Source of the DNA: Polymorphum gilvum SL003B-26A1
GTDB taxonomy: Bacteria; Pseudomonadota; Alphaproteobacteria; Rhizobiales; Stappiaceae
DNA length: 64,000 nt
NCBI RefSeq assembly: GCF_000192745.1
Contig: NC_015259.1
Location: 945,001-1,009,000 of the forward strand
Direction: 5' to 3'
Shown: positions 35,865 to 47,760 of the stretch, piece after piece
How the letters are laid out: every line of letters starts with the position of its first letter
Numbering within the stretch: the stretch's first letter is position 1
Translations under genes and position numbers: made by a program
Notes under the pieces: generated by a model
The model's input: only the letters and a program-made list of their open reading frames with translations
Database searches by the model: none
What the model was told of the DNA's origin: nothing

Positions 35865-37979
35865 ATGATCAGAAACCGCCTTTCGAACAAGCTTGCGCTG
35901 ATGTTCTTCGCCGGTGCCGCCGTGATGTGCGCTGCGACGGTGGTCGTGACCGCAAACCTTGCGAGCGGCGTCGCGAACGAACAGGCCGACCGGGCACTGA
36001 CGAGCGCGACCCAGGGCAAGCGCAAGACGCTGGAACTGGCGCTTGCCCAGGTCACCGACGCCGCGAAGTTCTTCGCGTCGCTGACCGACGCCAAGGATGC
36101 CCTGATGAAGACCACAGCGGGCTGGAAGGCGCTCAAGGAAAACCAGACCGCACAGCTGCGCGACGTCTTCGTCGACAACAACCCGCATCCGGAAGGCGAA
36201 CGCCACCTCCTGGTCGAGGTCGCGAACTCGAACTACTACGCCAGCAATCACGGGGCCGTGCACATCGCCTTCCAGGACCTGATCGGGCAGGGCCTGTTCT
36301 CGGACGTCGCCCTGTCGGATGTGGAGGGCAACATCATCTATACCTTCCGCAAGGAGGAGGACTTCGCCCGCCACGTCGAGGCGCCCGAACTGGCGGCAAG
36401 TCCGCTGAAGGCTGCCGTCGCACCGCTGCTGGCGGCGAATGGGGCCGGAACGCTGGCCGCCGGGCAAACCGCCACGTCCGGTTTCAGCATCCGGCCGGAC
36501 GGCACGGTCAAGCTGGTCCTTGCCGCACCCGTCTATTATCTCGACCGCTTCTTCGGCGTTGTCGCCTATACGGTGAACATGGACCGCCTGGCCGCCCTGA
36601 TGAGCGACAGGACCGGCGTTGGAGAGACTGAGCGCGCGCTGCTGATCGACGGCGAGGGCACCGTGGCCATGTTCGCGGCCGGGGGCGGGCCGGTGGAGGT
36701 CCATCGCCTGGCGGAGATCAACACGGCGCCGGACACGCTCACCATCGGCGGCACCGCCATGCGCTTCTCCAAGGTGGAGAGCACGGTCGGGGACAAGGCG
36801 TTCTCCGTCGCCGAAGCGGTCGAGCAGACCGAACTTTCCGCCGCCGCCTCCAGGATCACCTACGGCGTGATCATCTCGGCGGTCGTGTGCCTGCTGCCCA
36901 TGATGGCGATCGTCTGGTGGCTCACGGGCCGCATGTTCGCGCCGCTGGCGACGCTGTCGGCGGCGGCCCGGCGTATCGCCGACGGCGAGCTTGCCGTTGA
37001 GATCAACGCGATCGAGCGCAGCGACGAGATCGGCGAGATGGCCCGCTGCATCGCGGTGTTCAAGGACAGCTCGATCGAACGAGAACGCCTGGCGGAGGAG
37101 CGCAAGGTCGGCCATATCGCGCGGGAGAATCGCGAGATGGCGATCGATACGCTGATCAGCAATTTCCGCAGCGAGGCGCAGTCTGTGCTCGGTGCGGTGG
37201 AGGAGAACATTACTCGCGTCGAGGCGATTTCGGCGGTGCTGAGCGACCGTTCGGCCGTAGCGGCAAGTCGGGGCGCGCAGGCGGTGGGCGATTCGGAAAA
37301 CGCCTCCGCGAACGTGCAGGCCGTCGCCTCGGCGACGGAGGAACTGAACGCATCCATCGCGGAAATCTCTCGCCAGGTGGCGACGACGGCGGATGTCGTC
37401 GGCCGGACGACGGCCAATGCGCAGTCCTCCAACGCCAAGATCTCGGGCCTTGCCAATGCGGCCAACAAGATCGGCGAGGTGGTTACGCTGATCCAGGCGA
37501 TCGCCGAGCAGACCAACCTTCTGGCCTTGAACGCCACCATCGAGGCGGCGCGCGCCGGCGATGCGGGCAAGGGCTTCGCCGTGGTCGCGGCCGAGGTCAA
37601 GGAACTGGCCGGTCAGACCGCCAAGGCGACGGAGGAGATCTCAACCCAAATCGCCGCCATCCAGGCATCGACCTCGGACGCGGTCGAGAAGATCGCGGAA
37701 GTGTCGCAGTCGATGGAGGAGGTCAACAACTACACCGCCTCGATCGCCGGCGCGGTACGCGAGCAGGGCTCGGCGACGGGCGAGATCTCGCGCAACGTCG
37801 CGGAGGCCGCGCAGGGGACCCTCGCCGTGACTTCGGCGGTGGCCGCCCTCAACGAGGACGTCACGGAAAACTCCGAATCCGCGGCGACCATGCAAAGCGC
37901 GACACTCGAAATGAAACGGCAGGCCGAGACGCTGCGCCGCTCCGTGGAACGCTTCCTCGACCAGGTGGCCGCAGCCTGA
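35865..37979 (+). CDS. Methyl-accepting chemotaxis protein
   Basis: A 704-residue transmembrane receptor. Helix 1 is near 11-31, a large periplasmic sensor domain (about 32-330, Cache-like in length) follows, helix 2 is near 331-355, then a HAMP domain (about 356-410) and the cytoplasmic signalling rod with the conserved hairpin [18 protein letters not shown] near 548-565 that binds CheA/CheW. No C-terminal CheR pentapeptide is seen. The start at 35865 has GGGGGAG upstream. Ligand unknown. It interrupts the usual ruvB-ybgC neighbourhood, so it may be an insertion. Confidence 0.93.
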   Translation: MIRNRLSNKLALMFFAGAAVMCAATVVVTANLASGVANEQADRALTSATQGKRKTLELALAQVTDAAKFFASLTDAKDALMKTTAGWKALKENQTAQLRDVFVDNNPHPEGERHLLVEVANSNYYASNHGAVHIAFQDLIGQGLFSDVALSDVEGNIIYTFRKEEDFARHVEAPELAASPLKAAVAPLLAANGAGTLAAGQTATSGFSIRPDGTVKLVLAAPVYYLDRFFGVVAYTVNMDRLAALMSDRTGVGETERALLIDGEGTVAMFAAGGGPVEVHRLAEINTAPDTLTIGGTAMRFSKVESTVGDKAFSVAEAVEQTELSAAASRITYGVIISAVVCLLPMMAIVWWLTGRMFAPLATLSAAARRIADGELAVEINAIERSDEIGEMARCIAVFKDSSIERERLAEERKVGHIARENREMAIDTLISNFRSEAQSVLGAVEENITRVEAISAVLSDRSAVAASRGAQAVGDSENASANVQAVASATEELNASIAEISRQVATTADVVGRTTANAQSSNAKISGLANAANKIGEVVTLIQAIAEQTNLLALNATIEAARAGDAGKGFAVVAAEVKELAGQTAKATEEISTQIAAIQASTSDAVEKIAEVSQSMEEVNNYTASIAGAVREQGSATGEISRNVAEAAQGTLAVTSAVAALNEDVTENSESAATMQSATLEMKRQAETLRRSVERFLDQVAAA

Positions 37980-37999
37980 CCCGGTCGTACCCCTTCGGC

Positions 38000-38037
38000 A
38001 AGGGCTTCGCAGCGGCTTGTCCCGGCGGAGCCCTTTT
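38000..38037 (+). terminator. Probable terminator after chemoreceptor gene
   Basis: AAGGGCT (38000-38006) pairs with AGCCCTT (38029-38035), with further internal pairing, and is followed by TTTT. The loop is long, so strength is uncertain. Confidence 0.6.
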
Positions 38038-38121
38038 CCTTTGGCGGTCTCCGGCGCGGGCCTTGCGCAAGGTGCCGGATTGTCGGAAATGGGAGCCCCG
38101 CGACAACGCAGGATGCGAGCA

Positions 38122-38568
38122 ATGACAGCGCGTTGGCCCGACCTCTCCGGGCGATTGAGCGACGGCAGCCACGTCCTTGCCGTCCGCGTCTACTACGAGG
38201 ACACCGATTTCACCGGGGTCGTCTATCACGGGGCCTATGTGAAATTCTTCGAGCGCGGCCGTTCCGATTTCCTGCGTCTTGCCGGCGTCCATCACCACGC
38301 GCTCGCCGAGGGGCAGCACGGCAGCGCTTTGGCATTCGCTGTGCGGCATATGGACATCGACTTCCTCAAGCCTGCGCGCATCGACGACGTCCTGGAGATC
38401 GGCACGCGCCTGGTGGAGTTGCGCGGGGCGCGCATCGTGCTCCTCCAGGAGGCGCAACGCGATGGCGACCTCATCGCTTCTGCGGCGGTCACCGTCGCGG
38501 TGATCGGTGCCGACGGCCGCCCGACCCGATTGCCCCGCACCATCGCCGACCGGCTTCGGCCCGCCTGA
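38122..38568 (+). CDS. ybgC: Tol-Pal system-associated acyl-CoA thioesterase
   Basis: A 148-residue hotdog-fold thioesterase. YYEDTDFTGVVYHGAYVKFFERGR near the N-terminus contains the catalytic Asp of the YbgC family (short piece YEDTDFTGVVYHG). It hydrolyses short or phospholipid-related acyl thioesters and is nearly always beside tolQRAB. ATG 38122 has AGGA upstream; the ATG at 38113 overlaps that signal and is less likely. A 277-base gap with control sites separates it from tolQ. Confidence 0.93.
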   Translation: MTARWPDLSGRLSDGSHVLAVRVYYEDTDFTGVVYHGAYVKFFERGRSDFLRLAGVHHHALAEGQHGSALAFAVRHMDIDFLKPARIDDVLEIGTRLVELRGARIVLLQEAQRDGDLIASAAVTVAVIGADGRPTRLPRTIADRLRPA

Positions 38569-38652
38569 GCCGATGCGGCGCGTGCTGGCAGCGGGCGCGA
38601 TGCAGCAGCACCTATCCGATTGCGAAAAAATGTTCGTGAACCGACCGTGTCT

Positions 38653-38679
38653 TTAACACGGGAGTAACCTTAATCGATT
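38653..38679. promoter_or_regulatory. Imperfect CtrA box and GANTC site upstream of tolQ
   Basis: TTAA-N7-GTAA (38653-38667, one mismatch from the CtrA consensus) is followed by a further TTAA and by GATTC (38675-38679), the CcrM methylation target. It lies about 170 bases before tolQ. In Caulobacter the Tol-Pal genes are cell-cycle controlled; a link here is inference. Confidence 0.35.
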
Positions 38680-38845
38680 CCTTTAGGCTGAACCGTTTCT
38701 CCTTGCGAAGTCCCAGTTTTGCCAAATTCAGCGGTCAGGAAAGCCGCCGGTCCGGGAGTTGGACCGAATGTTTCGGTACGGACATGATGGCAGGCGCGAC
38801 GCGCTGCAACAGGCTCATACTCCACGGCCAAGAGGTCCCACTTAC

Positions 38846-39553
38846 ATGAATGAAATCGCGCAGTCGACGTTGGCGGCCCCCCATGGCGACCTGTCGTTCT
38901 TCGCCCTGTTCCTGCAGGCGCATATCGTCGTCAAGCTGGTCATGATCGGGCTGATCGGCGCCTCGGTGTGGTGCTGGGCGATCATTTTCGACAAGGTCGT
39001 GCTCTTCGCGCGAACCAAGCGCCAGATGACGCGGTTCGAGACCGTGTTCTGGTCGGGCCAGTCGCTGGAAGAGCTCTACAAGACCCTGTCGAACCGGGCG
39101 AACCATTCGATGGCGGCGCTGTTTGTGGCGGCGATGCGCGAATGGAAGCGCAGCCACGAAGGCGCGCGGCCGGCGCTGGCAAGCCTGCAGCAGCGCATCG
39201 ACCGTGTCATGGACGTGACCATCCAGCGCGAGATCGAGCGCCTTGAGGCCCGCCTGCTGATCCTGGCGACTGTCGGCTCGGCGGCGCCGTTCATCGGCCT
39301 GTTCGGCACGGTGTGGGGCATCATGACCTCGTTCCAGGCGATCGCTGCCTCGGAGAGCACCAACCTCGCCGTCGTGGCGCCGGGCATCGCCGAGGCGCTG
39401 TTCGCGACCGCACTGGGCCTGCTCGCCGCCATTCCCGCGGTCATCGCCTACAACAAGCTGTCGACGGATGTCGGCAAGCTGTCGGCCCGTATGGAGGGCT
39501 TCGCCGACGAATTCTCGGCGATCCTGTCGCGCCAGATCGACGAGCGGATCTAG
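38846..39553 (+). CDS. tolQ: Tol-Pal system proton channel TolQ
   Basis: Inner-membrane channel subunit that, with TolR, uses the proton gradient to power TolA during outer-membrane constriction. The 235-residue product has helix 1 near 27-49, then a cytoplasmic loop, and helices 2 and 3 with the conserved [19 protein letters not shown] and [17 protein letters not shown] segments. Start [10 protein letters not shown] at 38846. It heads tolQ-tolR-tolA-tolB-pal-cpoB; tolR follows after three bases. Confidence 0.96.
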   Translation: MNEIAQSTLAAPHGDLSFFALFLQAHIVVKLVMIGLIGASVWCWAIIFDKVVLFARTKRQMTRFETVFWSGQSLEELYKTLSNRANHSMAALFVAAMREWKRSHEGARPALASLQQRIDRVMDVTIQREIERLEARLLILATVGSAAPFIGLFGTVWGIMTSFQAIAASESTNLAVVAPGIAEALFATALGLLAAIPAVIAYNKLSTDVGKLSARMEGFADEFSAILSRQIDERI

Positions 39554-39556
39554 CCG

Positions 39557-40006
39557 ATGGCGATGCAACTGGGAACGGGCGGAAGTTCGGGCAGCGGTCG
39601 CCGCCGGCGCCGCCGCCATGCGCCGATGAGCGAAATCAACGTGACGCCGTTTGTCGACGTCATGCTCGTGCTGCTGATCATCTTCATGGTGGCAGCACCC
39701 CTGCTGACGGTCGGCGTGCCCATCGATTTGCCGGAATCTCGTGCCAAACCGCTCGAAGGGGACACCGAGCCGATCACCATTTCGGTCAACGCCGCCGGCC
39801 AGATCTTCATCCAGAACACGGAAATCCCTCTGGACGAGGTCGTGCCGAAACTCGAGGCCATCGCGGCCAACGGATATGACGAACGCATCTATGTGCGCGG
39901 TGACAGCAATGCGGACTACGGCACCATGATGAGGGTCATGGGCCGGATCAACGCGGCCGGGTTCAAGCGGCTCGGGCTGGTGACACTCGAGGAACGGGGT
40001 TCCTAA
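39557..40006 (+). CDS. tolR: Tol-Pal system protein TolR
   Basis: Partner of TolQ in the proton channel. The 149-residue protein has a basic N-terminus (RRRRRR at 15-20), one membrane helix near 31-50 with the proton-carrying Asp34 in [11 protein letters not shown], and a periplasmic ExbD/TolR domain ending in [11 protein letters not shown]. Length and Asp position are normal. It is tightly packed between tolQ and tolA (7 bases). Confidence 0.96.
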   Translation: MAMQLGTGGSSGSGRRRRRRHAPMSEINVTPFVDVMLVLLIIFMVAAPLLTVGVPIDLPESRAKPLEGDTEPITISVNAAGQIFIQNTEIPLDEVVPKLEAIAANGYDERIYVRGDSNADYGTMMRVMGRINAAGFKRLGLVTLEERGS

Positions 40007-40013
40007 GGAAATC

Positions 40014-40991
40014 ATGCGCGGCGGCTTCATCGCCTCAGTGACGGGTCATCTGGCGGTTCTGGCCTGGGGTTTCATCGCCCTGCCGGCTTCGGAACGCTTT
40101 GAGGTCAAGCCGGTTGAATCCCTGTCGGTGGATCTGATTCCGATCGAGGACGTCACGCGCGTGCTGAAGGGCGAGAGAAACGCGGAACTGCGCGAGGTGG
40201 CGGCGGTCAGACCGACAGAAACCAAGCGCGACGATGCACCGGATCCCGAAAAGACGACCGGCGAGGCCAAGGTGGAAATGCCGACGCCGCCGAGCCCGCG
40301 GCCAGCGCCTCAACCGGTGAAGGCGCCCGAGCCGCCGGCTCCGGCGCCCGCTCCCGAGCCGGCGCCGGTGAAGCCCGAACCCCCGAAACCGGAGCCGGTC
40401 GCGACGCCCCCGGAGCCCGCCCCCGCCCCCGAGCCGGAACCCAAGGCAGCCGAAGCGCCCGCGGAGGCTGCCCCGAAGACGGCCGAGCCGACGCCGGTCA
40501 AGGTGGTGCCGCGCACGAAGCCGACGCCGCCGCCGAAGACCCAGACCGCCCAGAGGCCGCGCGAGGACACCTTCAACCCGAACCAGATCTCGGCGCTGCT
40601 CAACAAGATCGATCCGTCCGGCGGCGGCACTGCCGCCTCGACGCAGCCGGCATCGCTCGGCACGGCGCGCGGGGAGGCCAACGTGCGCATGTCGCAGTCG
40701 GAACTCGACGCGCTGCGTGGCCAGATCTCGCGCTGCTGGAATCCCCCGGTCGGTGCCGCCGGCGCGGACGACCTGCTGGTGCGCCTGCAATTCCAGCTGA
40801 CCGTCGACGGGGCTGTCGACGGCAGCCCGCGCGTGCTCAATTCCAGTTCCAACCCGTCCTTCCGCGCGGCCTCCGACAGTGCCGTGCGCGCGGTGATGCG
40901 CTGCGCGCCGTATTCGCTGCCGGGCAACAAATACGAGACCTGGAAGGACGTGATCATCAATTTCGACCCCCGCGAGCTGCTGGGCGGTTAG
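40014..40991 (+). CDS. tolA: Cell envelope integrity protein TolA, Pro-rich type
   Basis: Inner-membrane-anchored protein that spans the periplasm and contacts Pal and TolB. The 325-residue product has an N-terminal helix (about 5-24), a very Pro/Glu/Lys/Ala-rich domain (about 75-180) in place of the long helix of E. coli TolA, and a C-terminal TonB/TolA-like domain (about 230-325; RGQISRCWNPPVGA). The first two cysteines of the C-terminal domain may form a disulfide. Assignment rests on position and architecture more than on sequence identity. Confidence 0.87.
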   Translation: MRGGFIASVTGHLAVLAWGFIALPASERFEVKPVESLSVDLIPIEDVTRVLKGERNAELREVAAVRPTETKRDDAPDPEKTTGEAKVEMPTPPSPRPAPQPVKAPEPPAPAPAPEPAPVKPEPPKPEPVATPPEPAPAPEPEPKAAEAPAEAAPKTAEPTPVKVVPRTKPTPPPKTQTAQRPREDTFNPNQISALLNKIDPSGGGTAASTQPASLGTARGEANVRMSQSELDALRGQISRCWNPPVGAAGADDLLVRLQFQLTVDGAVDGSPRVLNSSSNPSFRAASDSAVRAVMRCAPYSLPGNKYETWKDVIINFDPRELLGG

Positions 40992-41012
40992 GACGAAGAA
41001 CCAGGAGCCTCT

Positions 41013-42368
41013 ATGCCAATGAGAGACTTGCCGAACCCGACCCGCTTCCTGTCCCGCGTCAAAGCGGCGGCGGCCGGCTGCCTTCTTGCGGCCGCGAGCC
41101 TTCTCCACGCCGGACCGGCCGCGGCCCTGATCGAGATCGACATCACGCAGGGCCAGATCGAGCCGATGCCGATCGCGTTGCCGGACTTCTCGCCGGAGGG
41201 CGGCGACGCGCAGCTGGCACGCGAACTGACGTCGGTAATCGCGGCGGACCTGAGACGTTCCGGCCTGTTCCGGCCGCTCGATCCGGCGAGCTTCATCGAG
41301 AAGAACCTGAGCGTGAACACGGCGCCACGCTTCGGCGACTGGCGGACGATCGGCGCGCAGGCGCTGGTCACCGGATCGGTGACGCGCCAGGCGGACGGTC
41401 GCCTGAGGGCCGAATTCCGCTTGTGGGACGTGTTCGCGTCGGAGCAGATGCTCGGTCAGCAGTTCTTCACCACGCCGGAAAACTGGCGCCGGCTCGCCCA
41501 CATCATCGCTGACGCGATCTACGAGAGGCTGACCGGAGAGAAGGGCTATTTCGACACGCGCATCGTCTTCGTCGACGAGTCCGGCCCGAAGAGCAAGCGG
41601 GTCAAGCGTCTGGCGATCATGGATCAGGACGGCGCCAACATGCGTTACCTGACGCGCGGCGACGAACTGGTGCTGACGCCGCGGTTCTCGCCGACCAGCC
41701 AGGAAATCACCTACATGTCCTTCGGCAGCGGCGACCCGAGCGTCTTCCTGCTCAACATCGAGACCGGACAGCGCGAGATCGTCGGCAACTTCCCCGGCAT
41801 GACCTTCGCGCCGCGCTTCTCGCCGGACGGCCAGCGGGTGATCATGAGCCTGCAGCAGGGCGGCAACGCCAACATCTTCGTCATGGACCTGCGCTCGCGG
41901 GCGACGACGCGGCTGACCAATACGCCGGCGATCGACACCAGCCCGTCCTATTCTCCGGACGGGCGCCAGATCGTGTTCGAATCGGATCGCGGCGGCTCGC
42001 AGCAGCTCTATGTCATGAACGCCGACGGCTCCAACGCCCAACGCATCAGTTTCGGACCCGGTCGCTATTCGACCCCGGTGTGGTCGCCGCGCGGCGACCT
42101 GATCGCCTTCACCAAGCAGCACCAGGGACGGTTCATGATCGGTGTCATGCGGCCCGACGGCAAGGGCGAGCGCATCCTGACCGAAGGCTATCACAACGAA
42201 GGCCCGTCCTGGGCGCCGAACGGCCGCGTCCTGGTGTTCTTCCGCGACACGCCGGGAGCCAACGGCGGGCCGCAGATCTGGACGGTCGACCTGACCGGCT
42301 ACAACGAACAGCGGGTCACCACGCCGGCTTTCGCATCGGATCCGTCCTGGTCGCCCTTGATCGACTGA
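41013..42368 (+). CDS. tolB: Tol-Pal system beta-propeller protein TolB
   Basis: Periplasmic protein that switches Pal between peptidoglycan and outer-membrane tasks. The 451-residue precursor has a signal peptide (about 1-38, ending HAGPAAAL), the N-terminal alpha/beta domain with [13 protein letters not shown], and a six-bladed propeller of repeated SPDG/FSPDGQ units such as [14 protein letters not shown] and [15 protein letters not shown]. It follows tolA by 21 bases. Start at 41013 has AGGAGCC upstream. Confidence 0.95.
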   Translation: MPMRDLPNPTRFLSRVKAAAAGCLLAAASLLHAGPAAALIEIDITQGQIEPMPIALPDFSPEGGDAQLARELTSVIAADLRRSGLFRPLDPASFIEKNLSVNTAPRFGDWRTIGAQALVTGSVTRQADGRLRAEFRLWDVFASEQMLGQQFFTTPENWRRLAHIIADAIYERLTGEKGYFDTRIVFVDESGPKSKRVKRLAIMDQDGANMRYLTRGDELVLTPRFSPTSQEITYMSFGSGDPSVFLLNIETGQREIVGNFPGMTFAPRFSPDGQRVIMSLQQGGNANIFVMDLRSRATTRLTNTPAIDTSPSYSPDGRQIVFESDRGGSQQLYVMNADGSNAQRISFGPGRYSTPVWSPRGDLIAFTKQHQGRFMIGVMRPDGKGERILTEGYHNEGPSWAPNGRVLVFFRDTPGANGGPQIWTVDLTGYNEQRVTTPAFASDPSWSPLID

Positions 42369-42403
42369 GGCGGGACGTCTACCGTCGCTACACGCGACGC
42401 AAA

Positions 42404-42433
42404 CCCCGGCGCGGCAATGCCGCCGCGCCGGGG
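42404..42433 (+). other. Strong hairpin between tolB and pal
   Basis: Perfect 12-bp stem (42404-42415 with 42422-42433) with a six-base loop, but no T-tract. It may mark RNA processing or partial termination that lets pal be expressed at a different level. Downstream lies a direct repeat TTTGCCAACC twice (42453-42462, 42466-42475). Confidence 0.55.
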
Positions 42434-42544
42434 CGGGAAGGCGGATTAACGGTTTGCCAACCATATTTGCCAACCGGCCCTTAACGACCATCGTATAGGT
42501 TCTGTTCACCCTGTCGGGGCACGGTGGGGACGAGGAGTATCGGA

Positions 42545-43030
42545 ATGTTGAATACGGGTATGATGGCGCGCGGCGCGCGCATCGCGGCGATCATCGGTCT
42601 GACCCTGGCTCTTGCGGCATGCGCGCAGACCAAGCCGGACGGGCTGGACGGCAACGTCACGCCGGGCAGCGGCCAGGATTTCGTCGTCAACGTCGGCGAC
42701 CGGGTCTTCTTCGCGGAAGACCAATCGACGCTGTCCACGCAGGCACGGGCGACGCTCGACAAGCAGGCGCAGTGGCTGAACCTCTACAGCAGGTACACGA
42801 TTACGCTCGAGGGGCATGCCGACGAACGCGGCACCCGCGAGTACAACATCGCACTCGGCGCCCGGCGCGCCAATTCGGCGCGGGATTATCTGGTCTCGCG
42901 CGGCGTTGCGGCGTCCCGCATCCGCACGATTTCCTACGGCAAGGAACGTCCGGTGGCGGTGTGTAACGACGACAGCTGCTGGTCGCAGAACCGGCGCGCG
43001 GTCACCGTGCTGAACAACGCCGGCAGCTGA
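42545..43030 (+). CDS. pal: Peptidoglycan-associated lipoprotein Pal
   Basis: Outer-membrane lipoprotein that grips peptidoglycan. The 161-residue precursor has a lipobox LAAC with lipidated Cys26, then a short linker and an OmpA-like domain with ITLEGHADERGTREYNIALG and the Asp/Arg diaminopimelate-binding residues. The start at 42545 has GAGGAG upstream; the 176-base gap before it may contain its own promoter, since AT-rich segments and repeats are seen there. Confidence 0.96.
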   Translation: MLNTGMMARGARIAAIIGLTLALAACAQTKPDGLDGNVTPGSGQDFVVNVGDRVFFAEDQSTLSTQARATLDKQAQWLNLYSRYTITLEGHADERGTREYNIALGARRANSARDYLVSRGVAASRIRTISYGKERPVAVCNDDSCWSQNRRAVTVLNNAGS

Positions 43031-43196
43031 CCGGCGCGGCGCGCGCGTTGCGGACGGCCGGCGGGTCCTCCTCCGGCCGTTTTTGCATGCGTGCATGACC
43101 GGCCGGCCGCATTCTGCCGAAGCCGCCAAATTTTGGCCGAAGTCGGCGTGCCCTGTGCTATCCATCGGATGCCTCTTGGCAGACCGGAGGGAAAGC

Positions 43197-44174
43197 ATGG
43201 CAATGGCAAGAACCCTGGCGGCCCTGGCCGCTGCGGTATGGATGATCGGGGCGCTGTCCACGCCCGTCAGCGCCCAGTTGTTCGGGCGCGGCAACGACGA
43301 GTCGCAGGTGCGGCTCAACGACATGGAAGAACGGCTGCGCCGGCTGACCGGGCAGATCGAGCAGCTGTCCTACCAGCTGCGCGAGCTGCAGGACCAGATG
43401 CGGCGCATGCAGGAAGACAACGAGTATCGCTTCCAGCAACTGGAAGGCGGACGCCCGGCCAAACGGTCGGACGTGCCGCCCGCGAGCGCGCCGGCAACGG
43501 CCGCAAACGGGACAACGTCGGCGGGAGCGATCCCGCCGGCCTCCTCCGGTACGCTCGGAACCCTGCCGGCCGAGGGATCCGGCGACGCCGAATGGGCCGC
43601 TAGCGGCGGCTATCGGGATGCACCGGCGGGCGCGGCTGTTGAAGCCGGTCCGGGAGCCGGTCCGCTCGACCTCTCTGCGCTTGCCCGCGGACAGGCGGTG
43701 GTGTCGCCGCCTGCCACCGGCACGGCGCCGCCGGGCGTGAGCGTCGGCGATCCGATCGGCGGCCAGATCGCCAGCCTCGACGTGACGGGCGACGCCCGCA
43801 CGGACTACGATCGAGCCTATTCCTTCGCGCTGAATGGGGATTATGCTCAGGCCGAACAGGCGTTCCGCATCTTCATCGACACCTATCCGAACGATCGGCT
43901 GGTCTCCAATGCCCAGTACTGGCTGGGCGAGAGCCTGCTGGCGCAGGGCGAGTACCGTGCCGCGGCCGATGCCTTCCTGAAGACCTACACGGACTATCCG
44001 GGCGACCAGAAGGCGCCGGACAGTCTGCTGAAGCTGGGCCTGTCGCTCAACGGTCTCGGCCAGACCGACGCTGCCTGCGCAACCTATTCCGAACTGCTGA
44101 CCAAATTCCCCGGGGCGCCGAAGGCGGTCCTGGACCAGGCGCGGGCCGAACAGCAACGTGCCGGATGCTCCTGA
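43197..44174 (+). CDS. cpoB: Tol-Pal system protein CpoB (YbgF)
   Basis: Periplasmic coordinator of outer-membrane constriction and peptidoglycan synthesis. The 325-residue precursor has a signal peptide (about 1-26, ending TPVSAQ), a trimeric coiled coil (about 38-80, RLNDMEERLRRLTGQIEQLS), a low-complexity Ala/Pro/Gly linker (about 85-190) and three TPR repeats starting YDRAYSFALNGDYAQAEQAF. CGGAGGG lies before the chosen ATG. tilS overlaps its end by 17 bases. Confidence 0.94.
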   Translation: MAMARTLAALAAAVWMIGALSTPVSAQLFGRGNDESQVRLNDMEERLRRLTGQIEQLSYQLRELQDQMRRMQEDNEYRFQQLEGGRPAKRSDVPPASAPATAANGTTSAGAIPPASSGTLGTLPAEGSGDAEWAASGGYRDAPAGAAVEAGPGAGPLDLSALARGQAVVSPPATGTAPPGVSVGDPIGGQIASLDVTGDARTDYDRAYSFALNGDYAQAEQAFRIFIDTYPNDRLVSNAQYWLGESLLAQGEYRAAADAFLKTYTDYPGDQKAPDSLLKLGLSLNGLGQTDAACATYSELLTKFPGAPKAVLDQARAEQQRAGCS

Positions 44175-45486
44175 GACCGACGCCGTTCGGCCATTCTCGT
44201 CGGACGACGCCGACGCCCTGTTCATGCCGCTGCTCGATCTGGACCGATTGGCCATAGCGGTTTCCGGGGGGGCGGATTCTCTCGCCCTGCTTCATCTCTT
44301 CGCCGACTGGCAGCGCCGCACCGCGCGTGCACCTCAGGCCCATGTCTTCACCGTCGACCACGGTCTGCGCGCCGAGGCGCGCGCCGAGGCCGAGCATGTG
44401 CACCGCCTGTGCGCTGGCTATTGTCTGCCGCACGAAATCCTGACCTGGGCAGGACGCAAGGGAGCGCCGAATCTTCAGGCGACCGCCCGGGAGGCACGCT
44501 ACACCCTGATCGGCGCCCGCATGCGCGCGCTGTCGCTTTCTGCGCTTGCCGTCGCCCATCACCGCGACGACCAGGCAGAAACGTTCCTCGACCGGCTGAC
44601 GCGCGGCAGCGGCGTTTATGGACTGGCCGCAATGGCCGCCGACGAGGCCGACGGGCCAGTCGGCGTACGGATCCTGCGACCGCTGCTGGACGTGCCCAAG
44701 GCGCGGCTGATCGCAACACTGGAGGCGGCCGGCCTAAGCTGGTTCGAAGACCCCTCCAACACGGACCTGCGCTACAAGCGCGCCCGGCTGCGCCGACTGG
44801 GCCTGCTTTTGGCGGAGGAAGGCCTCGACCAGGCGCGCCTGGCGGCGACGGCCGCGCGGCTGCGCCGGGCCGCCGACGCGCTCGACGGCTGGGCCGAGCG
44901 GCTGGTCCGCGACCATTGCCGCGTCCATCCGGCGGGCCCGGCCGAGATCGCGGTCGCGCCACTCGCCGAAGCGCCCGAAGAGGTGCGGTTGCGGTCGCTG
45001 TCGCGCCTGATCCGAGCGACCGGCGGTGCCGAGCACGGCCCGCGCCTCGAGGCTCTGGAGCCGGCCACGGCGGCGCTGCTGGCCGGCGAGGCGGCGAGCC
45101 GGACCTTGGGGGGGGTGGTGTTGCGGCGCAGCGGGCCGGTACTGCGGCTGTGGCGCGAGCGCGGGCGGACCTGGCCGGCGCCGCTCGACCTGGCACCGGG
45201 CGAGGACGGCATTTGGGACGGCCGCTACCTGGTCCGGGCGCCGGTCGATGGCGGGTCACTGGCCGTGCGTGCGCTGGCCGAGGCCGGCGTCGAGATCGAT
45301 CGGCTGACGTGGCCGACGGGCTGGCCGCGGGACGCCTTTGCCTGCGCGCCGGCGATCGTCGACGCGGACGGAAGGTTGCTGTTCGTCCCCGGCCTCATGG
45401 CGCCGCGTGCGCATCAGGGGCAGGCGAGGGTGTCGCGATTCCGCCCGTTTCCGCCGGAGGTCGGGGGAGCTGTGCGGACGGGGTGA
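44158..45486 (+). CDS. tilS: tRNA(Ile)-lysidine synthase
   Basis: Adds lysine to C34 of the CAU-anticodon tRNA-Ile so that it reads AUA codons. The 442-residue protein has the PP-loop SGGADS (36-41), VDHGLRAEA and the HHRDDQAETFLDRLTRGSG block, and a less conserved C-terminal half. The frame opens with GTG at 44158 inside cpoB; the next ATG (44224) would still keep the PP-loop. Neither has a clear ribosome site, so coupling to cpoB translation is likely. ftsH follows, as is common. Confidence 0.93.
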   Translation: MPDAPETDAVRPFSSDDADALFMPLLDLDRLAIAVSGGADSLALLHLFADWQRRTARAPQAHVFTVDHGLRAEARAEAEHVHRLCAGYCLPHEILTWAGRKGAPNLQATAREARYTLIGARMRALSLSALAVAHHRDDQAETFLDRLTRGSGVYGLAAMAADEADGPVGVRILRPLLDVPKARLIATLEAAGLSWFEDPSNTDLRYKRARLRRLGLLLAEEGLDQARLAATAARLRRAADALDGWAERLVRDHCRVHPAGPAEIAVAPLAEAPEEVRLRSLSRLIRATGGAEHGPRLEALEPATAALLAGEAASRTLGGVVLRRSGPVLRLWRERGRTWPAPLDLAPGEDGIWDGRYLVRAPVDGGSLAVRALAEAGVEIDRLTWPTGWPRDAFACAPAIVDADGRLLFVPGLMAPRAHQGQARVSRFRPFPPEVGGAVRTG

Positions 45487-45590
45487 CGGGACCCTTGCGA
45501 CATCTGTCAGGGGCGAGGAGGCGACGGGCAAAGATTCATTGCGCGGTTTAATAAAAAAGTCAGTCGAACTGGGCAACAATGGCGCACCTC

Positions 45591-45619
45591 CTTGGCAGGG
45601 GCATCGCGCCGACCTATCT
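45591..45619 (+). promoter_or_regulatory. Promoter of ftsH, possibly RpoH-dependent
   Basis: CTTGGC (45591-45596), 17-base spacer, CTATCT (45614-45619). CTTG with CYTATNT is compatible with alphaproteobacterial heat-shock promoters as well as sigma-70 ones; ftsH is a usual RpoH target and rpoH itself is at 59.8 kb. Confidence 0.5.
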
Positions 45620-45681
45620 TGTCAGGCAAAGGGCACAGACCCGCGCGCAGACGGCCACCGCACGGTGGACAAGGGACCGAA

Positions 45682-47607
<1,926 letters not shown>

Positions 47608-47634
47608 TCCCCGGAGCGGTCAACCCGAGACACG

Positions 47635-47662
47635 ACGCCCGGCCGAAGCGGCCGGGCGTTTT
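47635..47662 (+). terminator. Rho-independent terminator of ftsH
   Basis: 11-bp stem ACGCCCGGCCG/CGGCCGGGCGT (47635-47645 with 47649-47659), AAG loop, then TTTT. Confidence 0.92.
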
Positions 47663-47760
47663 CCGTCGTAACAGTCGCTCACAAATTTTGAACCGATTTC
47701 TGCCATCGTTCGCGCTAAGACGAGCGGCATGCACGCGAAGTGAGGGCAGCGAACAAGACC

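Noticed and set aside
40035-42509. An 824-codon minus-strand frame across tolA-tolB
   Set aside because: Complementary to two well-supported Tol genes; no ribosome site and low-complexity Arg/His composition.
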